Of a stretch of DNA of 15,415 nt, positions 7,384 through 13,301 are shown in pieces. Position 1 is the first letter of the stretch, and each line of letters opens with the position of its first letter. The DNA comes from 2-12-FULL-42-15 sp964196565 (lineage in GTDB: Bacteria; Pseudomonadota; Gammaproteobacteria; Coxiellales; Coxiellaceae), in assembly GCA_964196565.1 (NCBI GenBank), contig CAXMUH010000041.1:1-15415 (forward strand), read 5' to 3'. A program made the translations under genes and the position numbers. The notes under the pieces were generated by a model. That model saw only the letters and a program-made list of their open reading frames with translations, searched no databases and had not been told where the DNA came from.

Positions 7384-7413
7384 TTACCATATTCCATCTA
7401 ATCCGGTTATAAT
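7384..7413 (+). promoter_or_regulatory. Candidate sigma70 promoter of ffh
   Basis: TTACCA (7384-7389), an 18-nt spacer and a perfect TATAAT (7408-7413) lie about 63 nt before the chosen ffh ATG, in the divergent corB/ffh spacer. The perfect -10 makes this the best promoter candidate in the region. Confidence 0.55.
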
Positions 7414-7476
7414 CGGCAATAATTTACTAACTGGTAATTGGGTATAACAATTGCCACAACCCATGGATTTTACTTG

Positions 7477-8850
7477 ATGTTCAGTAACTTAAGTGACCGC
7501 CTTAGCGCTACCGTAAGCAAGCTACGTGGCCTCGGCCGGCTTACCGAAGATAATATTAAAGCTGTAATGCGTGATATTCGCACAGCCTTGCTTGAAGCAG
7601 ATGTCGCCCTACCCGTTGTTAAGCAATTTATCGATCAAGTCAAAGAAAAAGCCCTAGGCCAAAAGGTCATGGCTAATCTGCGTCCTGGTGATGCCCTGGT
7701 TAAAGTGGTTCAAGACGAACTGGTTCATATCCTTGGCGATGAATCCAAAGAAATCAATCTTAAAGCTGAACCACCGGTTGTGATCTTAATGGCAGGTCTG
7801 CAAGGTTCGGGTAAAACCACCACCTCAGCAAAGCTCGCGAAATGGCTTAAGGACAACGAAAAAAAATCAGTCATGCTAACCTCAACCGACGTTTATCGCC
7901 CTGCTGCCATCGAGCAATTAGCGATATTATGTAAACAAATCGAAGCGGAATATTTCCCCTCAGACGCATCACAAAAACCTGTGAAAATCGCAACAGATGC
8001 CTTATCACATGCGAAAAAGAAATTTATGGATGTATTAATCGTCGATACTGCTGGTCGCGGGCATATTGATGACGAGATGATGAAAGAAATCCGTAATATC
8101 AGTGAGGCGGTAAACCCCACAGAAACCTTATTGGTTTTAGATAGTATGGCAGGGCAAGATGCCGCGAACGTTGCAAAAACCTTTAATGACACATTGGAAT
8201 TAACCGGTATTGTGCTCACCAAAACCGATGGTGATGCACGCGGTGGCGCTGCATTATCAATGCGAATGATTACTGAAAAGCCGATAAAATTTATTGGTGT
8301 AGGCGAGAAAATTGATGCGCTCGAACAATTCCATCCCGCTCGTGTCGCCTCACGAATTTTGGGTATGGGAGATATTTTAAGTTTAGTTGAAGAAGCTCAG
8401 CATAAAGTTGATAAAAAGCAAGCGGACAAAATTGCTAAAAAACTCAAAAAAGGCAAGCGTTTTGACTTTGAAGATTTCCTTTCTCAACTTAAACAAATGC
8501 GCAAATTGGGCGGCTTACAATCCTTAATCGGCAAATTGCCAATGGCTGGCAAAATGGCCAAAGGTGCGATGGCAATGCTTGATGATAAAACCTTTGTGCA
8601 TATGGAAGCAATTATTCTATCCATGACCCCAAAAGAACGTCGATTCCCAGCACTGATTAATGGTTCACGCAAAAAGCGCCTGGCTGGAGGTTCTGGTACT
8701 TCGTTACAGGAAGTAAACAAGCTTCTCAAACTGTTCACCCAAATGCAAAAGACCCTGAAGCGTTTTAAGGGTGACAAGATGATGAAAAAAATGAAAGGCC
8801 TTGAGGGCAAATTGCCGCCAGGGATGCTAGGTGACCTGCCGCCTAAATAG
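7477..8850 (+). CDS. ffh: Signal recognition particle GTPase Ffh (SRP54)
   Basis: Ffh binds 4.5S RNA and signal sequences of nascent membrane proteins and docks with FtsY at the inner membrane. The 457-residue product has an N domain (about 1-95, including RLTEDNIKAVMRDIRTALLEADVAL) and a G domain. The G domain shows GLQGSGKTTT (107-116), the insertion-box region TDVYRPAAIEQL, DTAGRG (190-195) and TKTDGDARGG (248-257). The methionine-rich M domain (about 330-457) carries the RNA-binding helix region SMTPKERRFPALINGSRKKR and GSGT. The frame is open to a TTG at 7438, but the ATG at 7477 (MFSNLSDRL) matches the family N-terminus. The ribosome binding site is weak (GGA, about 10 nt upstream). The usual DTAGRL reads DTAGRG here. 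A duplicated palindrome begins at the stop codon and the rpsP operon starts 135 nt on. Confidence 0.98.
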   Translation: MFSNLSDRLSATVSKLRGLGRLTEDNIKAVMRDIRTALLEADVALPVVKQFIDQVKEKALGQKVMANLRPGDALVKVVQDELVHILGDESKEINLKAEPPVVILMAGLQGSGKTTTSAKLAKWLKDNEKKSVMLTSTDVYRPAAIEQLAILCKQIEAEYFPSDASQKPVKIATDALSHAKKKFMDVLIVDTAGRGHIDDEMMKEIRNISEAVNPTETLLVLDSMAGQDAANVAKTFNDTLELTGIVLTKTDGDARGGAALSMRMITEKPIKFIGVGEKIDALEQFHPARVASRILGMGDILSLVEEAQHKVDKKQADKIAKKLKKGKRFDFEDFLSQLKQMRKLGGLQSLIGKLPMAGKMAKGAMAMLDDKTFVHMEAIILSMTPKERRFPALINGSRKKRLAGGSGTSLQEVNKLLKLFTQMQKTLKRFKGDKMMKKMKGLEGKLPPGMLGDLPPK

Positions 8851-8884
8851 CACGCCGGGCGTAAGATAGCACGCCGGGCGTGCT
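8847..8884. repeat. Duplicated GC-rich palindrome overlapping the ffh stop codon
   Basis: The 16-nt unit ATAGCACGCCGGGCGT occurs exactly twice with a 19-nt period (8847-8862 and 8866-8881). The second copy extends to a 17-nt palindrome, AGCACGCC-G-GGCGTGCT (8868-8884). The first copy's left arm (8849-8856) can also pair with the second copy's right arm. The first copy includes the ffh TAG (8848-8850). No T-run follows, so rho-independent termination is doubtful. It may be a 3'-end stabiliser, a REP-like unit, or a Rho/pausing-dependent end for ffh. Confidence 0.8.
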
Positions 8885-8985
8885 TGAAATAAAAGGCTTC
8901 CATCTTGGGTAGATTTTTCGTAGAATAGCCCGCTAAGTTAAAGAGAAAGTCTTTTTTAACAACAGAATAAAAATAGAGGTAATGG

Positions 8986-9432
8986 ATGGTAGTTATAAGA
9001 CTAACCCGAGGTGGTTCTAAAAAAACCCCTTTTTATCACCTAGTTGTGGCAGATAAACGCTGCCCACGTGATGGTCGCTTTATTGAGCGCGTAGGTTATT
9101 TTGACCCGATGGCCCGTGGCAACGCCACTCGCTTACAGATTGAAAAAGATCGTATTGCTCATTGGATCGCAGAAGGTGCTCAACCTTCTATGCGTGTTAA
9201 CAAGTTGGTAAAAGAATTTGAGCTAGCTGTTGCCGCCAATCTTGTAGCAACACCTACTCCAACTAAAGCAGAAATGCGCAGAGAACAAGCAAAAGTTGCA
9301 CTAGAAGCTGCGGAAAAAGCTAAAAAAGCAGATGCTAAAGAGCAAAAGGCCAAAGCAGATGCAGAACCTAAAGCTGAAGAAACAGCAGCCGCTGAAACCA
9401 CTCAGGAAAAAGGCAAAGAAGAGGCTAAATAA
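8986..9432 (+). CDS. rpsP: 30S ribosomal protein S16 with long charged C-terminal extension
   Basis: S16 is an early-assembly small-subunit protein. Residues 1-82 match the family: MVVIRLTRGGSKKTPFYHLV, RDGRFIERVGYFDPMA, RIAHWIAEGAQPS and V(N)KLVKEF. Bacterial S16 is usually about 80-90 residues; this one has 148. From about residue 92 the tail is Lys/Glu/Ala-rich (KAEMRREQAKVALEAAEKAK and on), low in complexity, and probably helical or disordered. AGAGGT lies 5 nt before the ATG at 8986, a strong site as expected for a ribosomal protein. It is the first gene of rpsP-rimM-trmD-rplS. No strong promoter is visible in 8885-8985. A hairpin covers its stop codon. Confidence 0.97.
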   Translation: MVVIRLTRGGSKKTPFYHLVVADKRCPRDGRFIERVGYFDPMARGNATRLQIEKDRIAHWIAEGAQPSMRVNKLVKEFELAVAANLVATPTPTKAEMRREQAKVALEAAEKAKKADAKEQKAKADAEPKAEETAAAETTQEKGKEEAK

Positions 9433-9451
9433 CCTCTTCTGACTCTTTTTT
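9417..9451 (+). promoter_or_regulatory. Intra-operon hairpin plus T-run between rpsP and rimM (possible attenuator)
   Basis: A perfect 8-bp inverted repeat, AGAAGAGG (9417-9424)/CCTCTTCT (9433-9440), encloses an 8-nt loop holding the rpsP stop codon (TAA, 9430-9432). Five nt later come six T (9446-9451), and then the rimM ATG at 9461 with no visible Shine-Dalgarno sequence. The T-run is offset from the stem, so it is not a classical terminator. Partial termination, RNA processing or lowered rimM translation are possible. In E. coli RimM and TrmD are made far less than S16 and L19 from the same operon, which makes a control element here plausible. Confidence 0.5.
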
Positions 9452-9460
9452 GCTCGACAT

Positions 9461-9964
9461 ATGAACGAAACAGTCACTCTTGGAAAGTTTGGTTCCACCC
9501 ATGGTGTACGTGGCTGGATCAAAGTCTATTCCTATACCGAACCACTCGACAATATATTAAATTACAGCGACTGGATGATCAAAAGCCAGAATCAATCGCA
9601 GACGCTTAAAATTACCGACAGCAAGCTACAAAATGATCATTTTTTGGTTAAAATCGACGGCATCAATAGCCCCGAAGAAGCACAAAAACTTACCAATAGC
9701 CTGATTGAAATAAAACGTGAAGCCCTGCCTGAACTTGAAGCGGGCGAACACTACTGGGATGACCTTAAAGGCCTTAGCGTTATGGATCTAAACGGCACCC
9801 TGCTTGGCACTGTTGACCATGTTTTTGAAACTGGCGCCAATGATATTTTGTTCGTCATCGCAGCTGATGGGCAAGAAAGGCTCATACCCTATATTGACGA
9901 TGTTGTGAAATCAGTTGATATGTCTAATCGACAAATTACTGTCGACTGGGATAAGGACTTTTAG
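9461..9964 (+). CDS. rimM: Ribosome maturation factor RimM
   Basis: RimM assists 30S head assembly and 16S rRNA processing, and binds S19. The 167-residue product has the two expected beta-barrel parts. The N-terminal RimM domain reads VTLGKFGSTHGVRGWIKVYS and includes SPEEAQKLTNSLIEIKREALP. The C-terminal PRC barrel starts YWDDLKGLSVMD and contains LLGTVDHVFETGANDILFV and RLIPYIDDVVKSVD. The length is typical. The ATG at 9461 begins exactly at the family start but has no recognisable ribosome binding site, unlike rpsP and rplS, which fits weaker translation. It lies 28 nt after rpsP and 4 nt before trmD. Confidence 0.97.
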   Translation: MNETVTLGKFGSTHGVRGWIKVYSYTEPLDNILNYSDWMIKSQNQSQTLKITDSKLQNDHFLVKIDGINSPEEAQKLTNSLIEIKREALPELEAGEHYWDDLKGLSVMDLNGTLLGTVDHVFETGANDILFVIAADGQERLIPYIDDVVKSVDMSNRQITVDWDKDF

Positions 9965-9968
9965 AGCA

Positions 9969-10727
9969 ATGGCATTCGATATTGGTATCATCAGCCTGTT
10001 TCCAGAAATGTTTGACGCCCTTGGCGTTGGCATCGTCGGAAGAGCACAAAAAAAATCACTTTTGGCTTTGCATCATTGGAACCCACGCGAATTCAGTAAA
10101 GACGCTCATCACACTGTGGATGATCGGCCCTATGGTGGTGGACCGGGCATGGTCATGTTATTTGAGCCGGCAAAAGCCGCAATTAATGCAGCAAAACAGC
10201 AACTTGGCGAAGATTGCTTTGTTATTCACCCAAGCCCTCAAGGCAAGCCATTAACCCAGCAAGACTTGGAAATATTATCAAAAAAACAAAAGCTTATACT
10301 ATTCTCTAGCCGTTATGAAGGCGTTGATGAACGCCTAATTGAACTCGAAATTGACGCCGAGTACTCCATTGGTGACTATGTGGTCAGTGGTGGTGAAATC
10401 CCTTGCATGGTGCTGATAGACGCTCTGACGCGGCTTCTGCCAGGGGCTCTGGGGCACCCTGACTCTGCACTGCAAGACTCCTTTAGTAACGGGCTCTTAG
10501 ACTACCCGCACTACACTCGACCCAAGGAGATTTCTGGCAAAAAAGTGCCGAAAGTGCTGCAAAGCGGCAATCACCAAGCAATTTCCGAGTGGCGACTAAA
10601 AGAAGCCTTAGGAAGGACTTGGCAAAAGCGTCCAGATCTGTTAAAAATACGTACCCTAACCCAGCTAGAGCAAAAGCTATTGGATGAGTTTATAAATGAA
10701 CATTCGAAACCAGGTGGTAAACAATGA
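9969..10727 (+). CDS. trmD: tRNA (guanine-N1-)-methyltransferase TrmD
   Basis: TrmD methylates G37 at N1 in tRNAs reading CNN and some other codons, using S-adenosylmethionine, and so prevents +1 frameshifting. The 252-residue product shows GIISLFPEMFDAL, the loop DDRPYGGGPGMVM and LFSSRYEGVDERL. The trefoil-knot cofactor site is YSIGDYVVSGGEIPCMVLID. The catalytic Asp lies in SFSNGLLDYPHYTRP, followed by VPKVLQSGNH and the C-terminal RNA-binding region EWRLKEALGRTWQKRPDLL. The frame is open from 9915, but the ATG at 9969 gives the family N-terminus MAFDIGIISL. AAGGA sits about 11 nt upstream, inside the end of rimM. The stop overlaps the rplS start (ATGA), so the two are translationally coupled. 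Confidence 0.98.
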   Translation: MAFDIGIISLFPEMFDALGVGIVGRAQKKSLLALHHWNPREFSKDAHHTVDDRPYGGGPGMVMLFEPAKAAINAAKQQLGEDCFVIHPSPQGKPLTQQDLEILSKKQKLILFSSRYEGVDERLIELEIDAEYSIGDYVVSGGEIPCMVLIDALTRLLPGALGHPDSALQDSFSNGLLDYPHYTRPKEISGKKVPKVLQSGNHQAISEWRLKEALGRTWQKRPDLLKIRTLTQLEQKLLDEFINEHSKPGGKQ

Positions 10728-11071
10728 GTAAGATCATACAGGCCCTAGAGGCAGAACAAATGAAGGACAAAACAGTCCCCGATTTTAGAGTCGGTGACAC
10801 TGTTGTTGTCCAGGTTAAAGTAAAGGAAGGAACCCGCGAACGGCTACAGGCCTTCGAGGGCGTTGTTATTGCTCGCCGCAACCGTGGCCTAAACTCAGCT
10901 TTTACAGTACGCAAGATTTCCCATGGCGAAGGTGTTGAACGTGTATTTCAAACCTACAGTGCAATCGTTAGCAGCGTTACCGTTAAACGCCGCGGTGCTG
11001 TACGTCGCGCTAAACTTTACTATCTACGTAACCTACGTGGACGTAAAGCTCGAATCAAAGAAAAAATCTGA
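10724..11071 (+). CDS. rplS: 50S ribosomal protein L19
   Basis: L19 lies at the 30S-50S interface. The 115-residue product matches the family throughout: MSKIIQALEAEQMK, DFRVGDTVVVQVKVKEGTRE, RLQAFEGVVIARRNRGLNSA, FTVRKISHGEGVERVFQTYS and VKRRGAVRRAKLYYLRNLRG. AGGTGG lies 6 nt before the ATG, and the start overlaps the trmD stop by 4 nt. It is the last gene of the operon. No U-tract terminator follows; instead three palindromic repeats start within 10 nt of the stop. Confidence 0.99.
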   Translation: MSKIIQALEAEQMKDKTVPDFRVGDTVVVQVKVKEGTRERLQAFEGVVIARRNRGLNSAFTVRKISHGEGVERVFQTYSAIVSSVTVKRRGAVRRAKLYYLRNLRGRKARIKEKI

Positions 11072-11076
11072 CATAT

Positions 11077-11140
11077 ACTCAACTCCGTCATCCCAGCGAA
11101 AAACCACTGTCATCACTGCGATTGCTGGGATCTCTTGAGT
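11077..11140. repeat. Imperfect palindrome downstream of rplS
   Basis: The outer arms are ACTCAA (11077-11082)/TTGAGT (11135-11140). The inner arms are ATCCCAGC (11090-11097)/GCTGGGAT (11124-11131), with a 26-nt interior that contains two CACTG strings. It resembles the widespread family of GTCATCCCAGC-type intergenic palindromes with extra sequence in the loop. It lies 6 nt beyond the rplS stop, so it will form a hairpin at the 3' end of the operon mRNA. Confidence 0.65.
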
Positions 11141-11159
11141 TAAGCCGCCGAATTAATGA

Positions 11160-11231
11160 GATTCCTGCCTTCGCAGGAATGACAGAGACTTAGCACTTGA
11201 TTCAAAAGATTCCTGCATACGCAGGAATGAC
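11160..11231. repeat. Two copies of an ATTCCTGC/GCAGGAAT palindromic repeat
   Basis: Copy 1 is ATTCCTGC-CTTC-GCAGGAAT (11161-11180) and copy 2 is ATTCCTGC-ATAC-GCAGGAAT (11209-11228). Each is preceded by G and followed by GAC, which gives 24-nt near-identical units starting 48 nt apart. They match the general form of the dRS3/NIME-like short palindromes that are scattered through intergenic regions of many proteobacteria. They are too few and too self-complementary to be a CRISPR array. No protein or transposase is attached. Confidence 0.8.
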
Positions 11232-11260
11232 GAGGCCTAAAATTCACCTGCGATAGTATT

Positions 11261-11425
11261 TTAAAGAAGAAATTTTTTATAGATATTTCCAGCTAAAATA
11301 TACTCAGTTGGCTTTGCTAAAGAATTAGCATAAGACACCGATTCTACGAGCTGCAGAGGCATATCTTGATAAAAATGATCTTCATCAATTTTATATCTCA
11401 AGTTTTTATATTCTTTATGTAACAT
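11261..11425 (-). CDS. Unrecognised small protein, 54 codons
   Basis: This short complete ORF starts MLHKEYKNLRYKIDEDHFYQ, has a middle segment DMPLQLVESVSYANSLAKPT, and ends EYILAGNIYKKFLL followed by TAA. The ATG at 11425 is preceded by GAGGTG 5-6 nt upstream, a good ribosome binding site. A weak promoter candidate lies about 49 nt further upstream. The protein is soluble-looking, rich in Tyr and Lys, with no transmembrane segment, Cys or signal peptide. I recognise no family. It could be a genuine small protein, or the surviving piece of a longer gene. It stands alone among palindromic repeats, between the trmD operon and the glutamate dehydrogenase gene. It is shorter than many gene finders accept, so it may be missing from automatic annotation. 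Confidence 0.55.
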   Translation of the reverse strand: MLHKEYKNLRYKIDEDHFYQDMPLQLVESVSYANSLAKPTEYILAGNIYKKFLL

Positions 11426-11473
11426 GATACACCTCGCTCTGCATATAGTTAATTTTCATCAGATATATGCCGA

Positions 11474-11502
11474 ATTGTAACGTGTTGTAAATGCAATGAA
11501 AA
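11474..11502 (-). promoter_or_regulatory. Candidate promoter of the 54-codon ORF
   Basis: On the minus strand there is TTTTCA (11497-11502), a 17-nt spacer and TACAAT (11474-11479). Transcription would start about 40 nt before the ATG at 11425. The -10 matches 5 of 6 consensus bases and the -35 matches 4 of 6. Confidence 0.4.
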
Positions 11503-11569
11503 ATATTTTACGCGATTACACTTTGATTTTAGGATATAATTGATAGGTTCTTCATTTAGCTCAGAAAAT

Positions 11570-11602
11570 AAAAAAGCGCATATAGTTTCAGCGCCTTTTT
11601 TT
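11570..11602. terminator. Possible bidirectional weak terminator
   Basis: Six A and GCGC (11576-11579) are followed by an 11-nt loop, GCGC (11591-11594), C and seven T (11596-11602). The GC stem is only 4 bp, lengthened by A-T pairs with one bulged C. On the minus strand it lies about 140 nt past the glutamate dehydrogenase stop and could end that transcript. On the plus strand it could end read-through from rplS. Confidence 0.5.
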
Positions 11603-11616
11603 ACTTCCTTATACTA

Positions 11617-11646
11617 ATTATAGCAAAGCTTAGATCAAAAACGCAA
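11617..11646 (-). promoter_or_regulatory. Promoter-like sequence facing the terminator and the 54-codon ORF
   Basis: On the minus strand there is TTGCGT (11641-11646), an 18-nt spacer ending in TGC, and a perfect TATAAT (11617-11622), which makes an extended -10. Only about 15 nt separate the -10 from the terminator-like hairpin at 11570-11602. Apart from these elements, the stretch 11426-11742 shows no gene. Confidence 0.4.
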
Positions 11647-11742
11647 ATAACTGCGAATTGGTTGATTTTAAATAATTTTAAAAAGGTAATAAATTATCTT
11701 CTAGCAACCAGCTGATATGTAACTGATTTAAAAACCGGCCAG

Positions 11743-13032
11743 CTACACCGTCTCTGCAAAATAACTCTGAGTACCCTGCGCTGCAATCGCTTCACCGAGC
11801 CGATCTAGTGCAAAGGCATAAGCTGCCATACGCATACTAATCTTCTTCTCCAGCATAAGCTCATACACATTGTTAAATTCACGGCGCATAATTTTATGCA
11901 AACGCTCATGCACTTCTTCCAGTGTCCAGTAAAAACCATTGCGGTTTTGCACCCATTCAAAATAACTTACTGTCACCCCACCTGCATTGGCAAGAATATC
12001 AGGAACAACGAGGGTGCCCTTTTCCGTCAAAATAGCGTCCGCTTTACTTGTCACTGGACCATTAGCAACTTCGACAATAATTGGGGCACGAATTTCCTCA
12101 ACGTTATCGACACGAATTTCATTTTCCAGTGCTGCAGGAATTAAAATATCGACGTCTAATCTTAATAATTCCTCATTGGTAATTTGATCCGCTGGAATCA
12201 ATTCACACACAGAGCCTTCGCAATAAACCGCTTGTACGCGCTGCGATTCGGCTTTACCACGAATTAAACTTGGCACATCGAAGCCTTCTTTGTGATAGAT
12301 TCCACCCTTAGAATCACTGACTGCAACAATACGATAACCGTCAGCATGCAATAAAGCCGCCACATGCTGTCCTGCATTACCAAACCCTTGCACCGCCACG
12401 CGCGTATCTTTAGGGATTAAACTTAAGTGACGTTCTAATTCTTTAATACAATAATAAGCACCCCGACCGGTTGCGTCCTCACGCCCTAAACTTCCACCCA
12501 AGGCAATCGGTTTACCGGTAATCACCCCCGGCGAATGACTGCGAACAATCTTGGAGTATTCATCCATCATCCAACCCATAATCATTTGGTTGGTATAAAC
12601 ATCAGGTGCCGGAATATCTTTATGCGGGCCGATAAAATTAACCGCTTGCTCAACATAACCTCGGCTTAAGCGTTCTAACTCCAAGCGAGATAATTTTTTA
12701 GGATCAACAATCACACCGCCTTTACCACCGCCAAATGGCAAACCCACTAATGCGCACTTAAGAGTCATCCAAAACGCTAACGCTTTCACCTCATCGAGAG
12801 AAACGTTGGGATGGTAGCGAATCCCACCTTTGGTTGGCCCACGTGCATCGTTGTAACGTATCCGAAACCCCTGAAAAATTTGTAAAGAGCCATCGTCCAT
12901 TCGCACTGGAATCGACATATCTAAGATACTTTGAGGATGTTTCAAGCGCTCAATCGTCTCTTTATCCGCAGTTGAATATTGTGCAGCATGTTCAAGGTGT
13001 GATAAAGCATCATTAAAAATGGTTTCTGACAT
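11743..13032 (-). CDS. gdhA: Glutamate dehydrogenase (Glu/Leu/Phe/Val dehydrogenase family, RocG-type)
   Basis: The enzyme interconverts L-glutamate and 2-oxoglutarate plus ammonia with NAD(P), linking amino-acid use to the TCA cycle. The 429-residue product has IPVRMDDGSLQIFQGFRIRY and NDARGPTKGGIRYHP with Lys68. It then shows LKCALVGLPFGGGKGGV with Lys92 and the catalytic Lys104, PAPDVYT with Asp144, the dinucleotide-binding AVQGFGNAG (213-221), and ILANAGGVTVSYFEWVQN near the end. Length and motifs are closest to the RocG/GudB-type hexameric enzymes, which suggests a catabolic NAD-linked role (inference). The frame is open from 13095, but the ATG at 13032 gives the normal start MSETIF, with GGAG about 10 nt upstream. 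A TATAAT at 13111-13116 is a possible -10 without a good -35. It is monocistronic, next to a repeat element. Confidence 0.95.
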   Translation of the reverse strand: MSETIFNDALSHLEHAAQYSTADKETIERLKHPQSILDMSIPVRMDDGSLQIFQGFRIRYNDARGPTKGGIRYHPNVSLDEVKALAFWMTLKCALVGLPFGGGKGGVIVDPKKLSRLELERLSRGYVEQAVNFIGPHKDIPAPDVYTNQMIMGWMMDEYSKIVRSHSPGVITGKPIALGGSLGREDATGRGAYYCIKELERHLSLIPKDTRVAVQGFGNAGQHVAALLHADGYRIVAVSDSKGGIYHKEGFDVPSLIRGKAESQRVQAVYCEGSVCELIPADQITNEELLRLDVDILIPAALENEIRVDNVEEIRAPIIVEVANGPVTSKADAILTEKGTLVVPDILANAGGVTVSYFEWVQNRNGFYWTLEEVHERLHKIMRREFNNVYELMLEKKISMRMAAYAFALDRLGEAIAAQGTQSYFAETV

Positions 13033-13137
13033 AGCGCAATTACTCCAGCTTGTGAAAATTGAGCTAACTGTAGTAGCAATTGCTTTGCAACGCAATAGGA
13101 AATTTTGTACATTATATTTTCATAATTACATAAGCAC

Positions 13138-13290
13138 TTCGTAGTGGCCACGAACGTCTGGCATCACCAAGCAGGTCCACTCGTGAGACAAGATTGGAGG
13201 CAAAATCGATGAGATGGCGGAGTGTACACGAACGTACATGAGCAAGTCGAAGAGATTTTGCATTCAATATTGGCCACGAGTGGGCCTGCA
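13138..13290. repeat. About 150-bp imperfect inverted-repeat element
   Basis: The arms are GCAGGTCCACTCGTG (13171-13185) against CACGAGTGGGCCTGC (13275-13289), with one mismatch, and GCAAAATC (13200-13207) against GATTTTGC (13254-13261). The centre is TGTAC-acgaac-GTACA (13223-13238). The left flank has the palindrome GTGGCCAC (13144-13151), and TGGCCACGA occurs at both 13145-13153 and 13271-13279. The layout is that of a long palindromic or MITE-like element with no coding capacity of its own. It fills most of the gap between the glutamate dehydrogenase promoter region and the MFS gene stop, and its right arm ends 13 nt from that stop. A 103-codon ORF through it (minus strand, 13112-13423) is a by-product. 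Confidence 0.7.
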
Positions 13291-13301
13291 TATATAAAAA
13301 A

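Noticed and set aside
7438..7476. Upstream TTG start of ffh
   Set aside because: It would add 13 residues not found in the Ffh family; the ATG at 7477 gives the conserved N-terminus.
9180..9522. Minus-strand ORFs over the S16 extension
   Set aside because: They are antisense shadows of the Ala/Lys/Glu-rich tail, with no start signals.
11077..11231. Possible CRISPR array downstream of rplS
   Set aside because: There are only two near-identical units plus one different palindrome, the spacing is irregular, the units are almost fully self-complementary, and no cas gene is present.
11561..11590. Phe-rich leader peptide (ATG-CGC-TTT-TTT-ATT-TTC-TGA, minus strand) in the terminator-like hairpin
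   Set aside because: The Phe codons come from the T-run itself, the peptide has six residues, and no amino-acid gene lies downstream.
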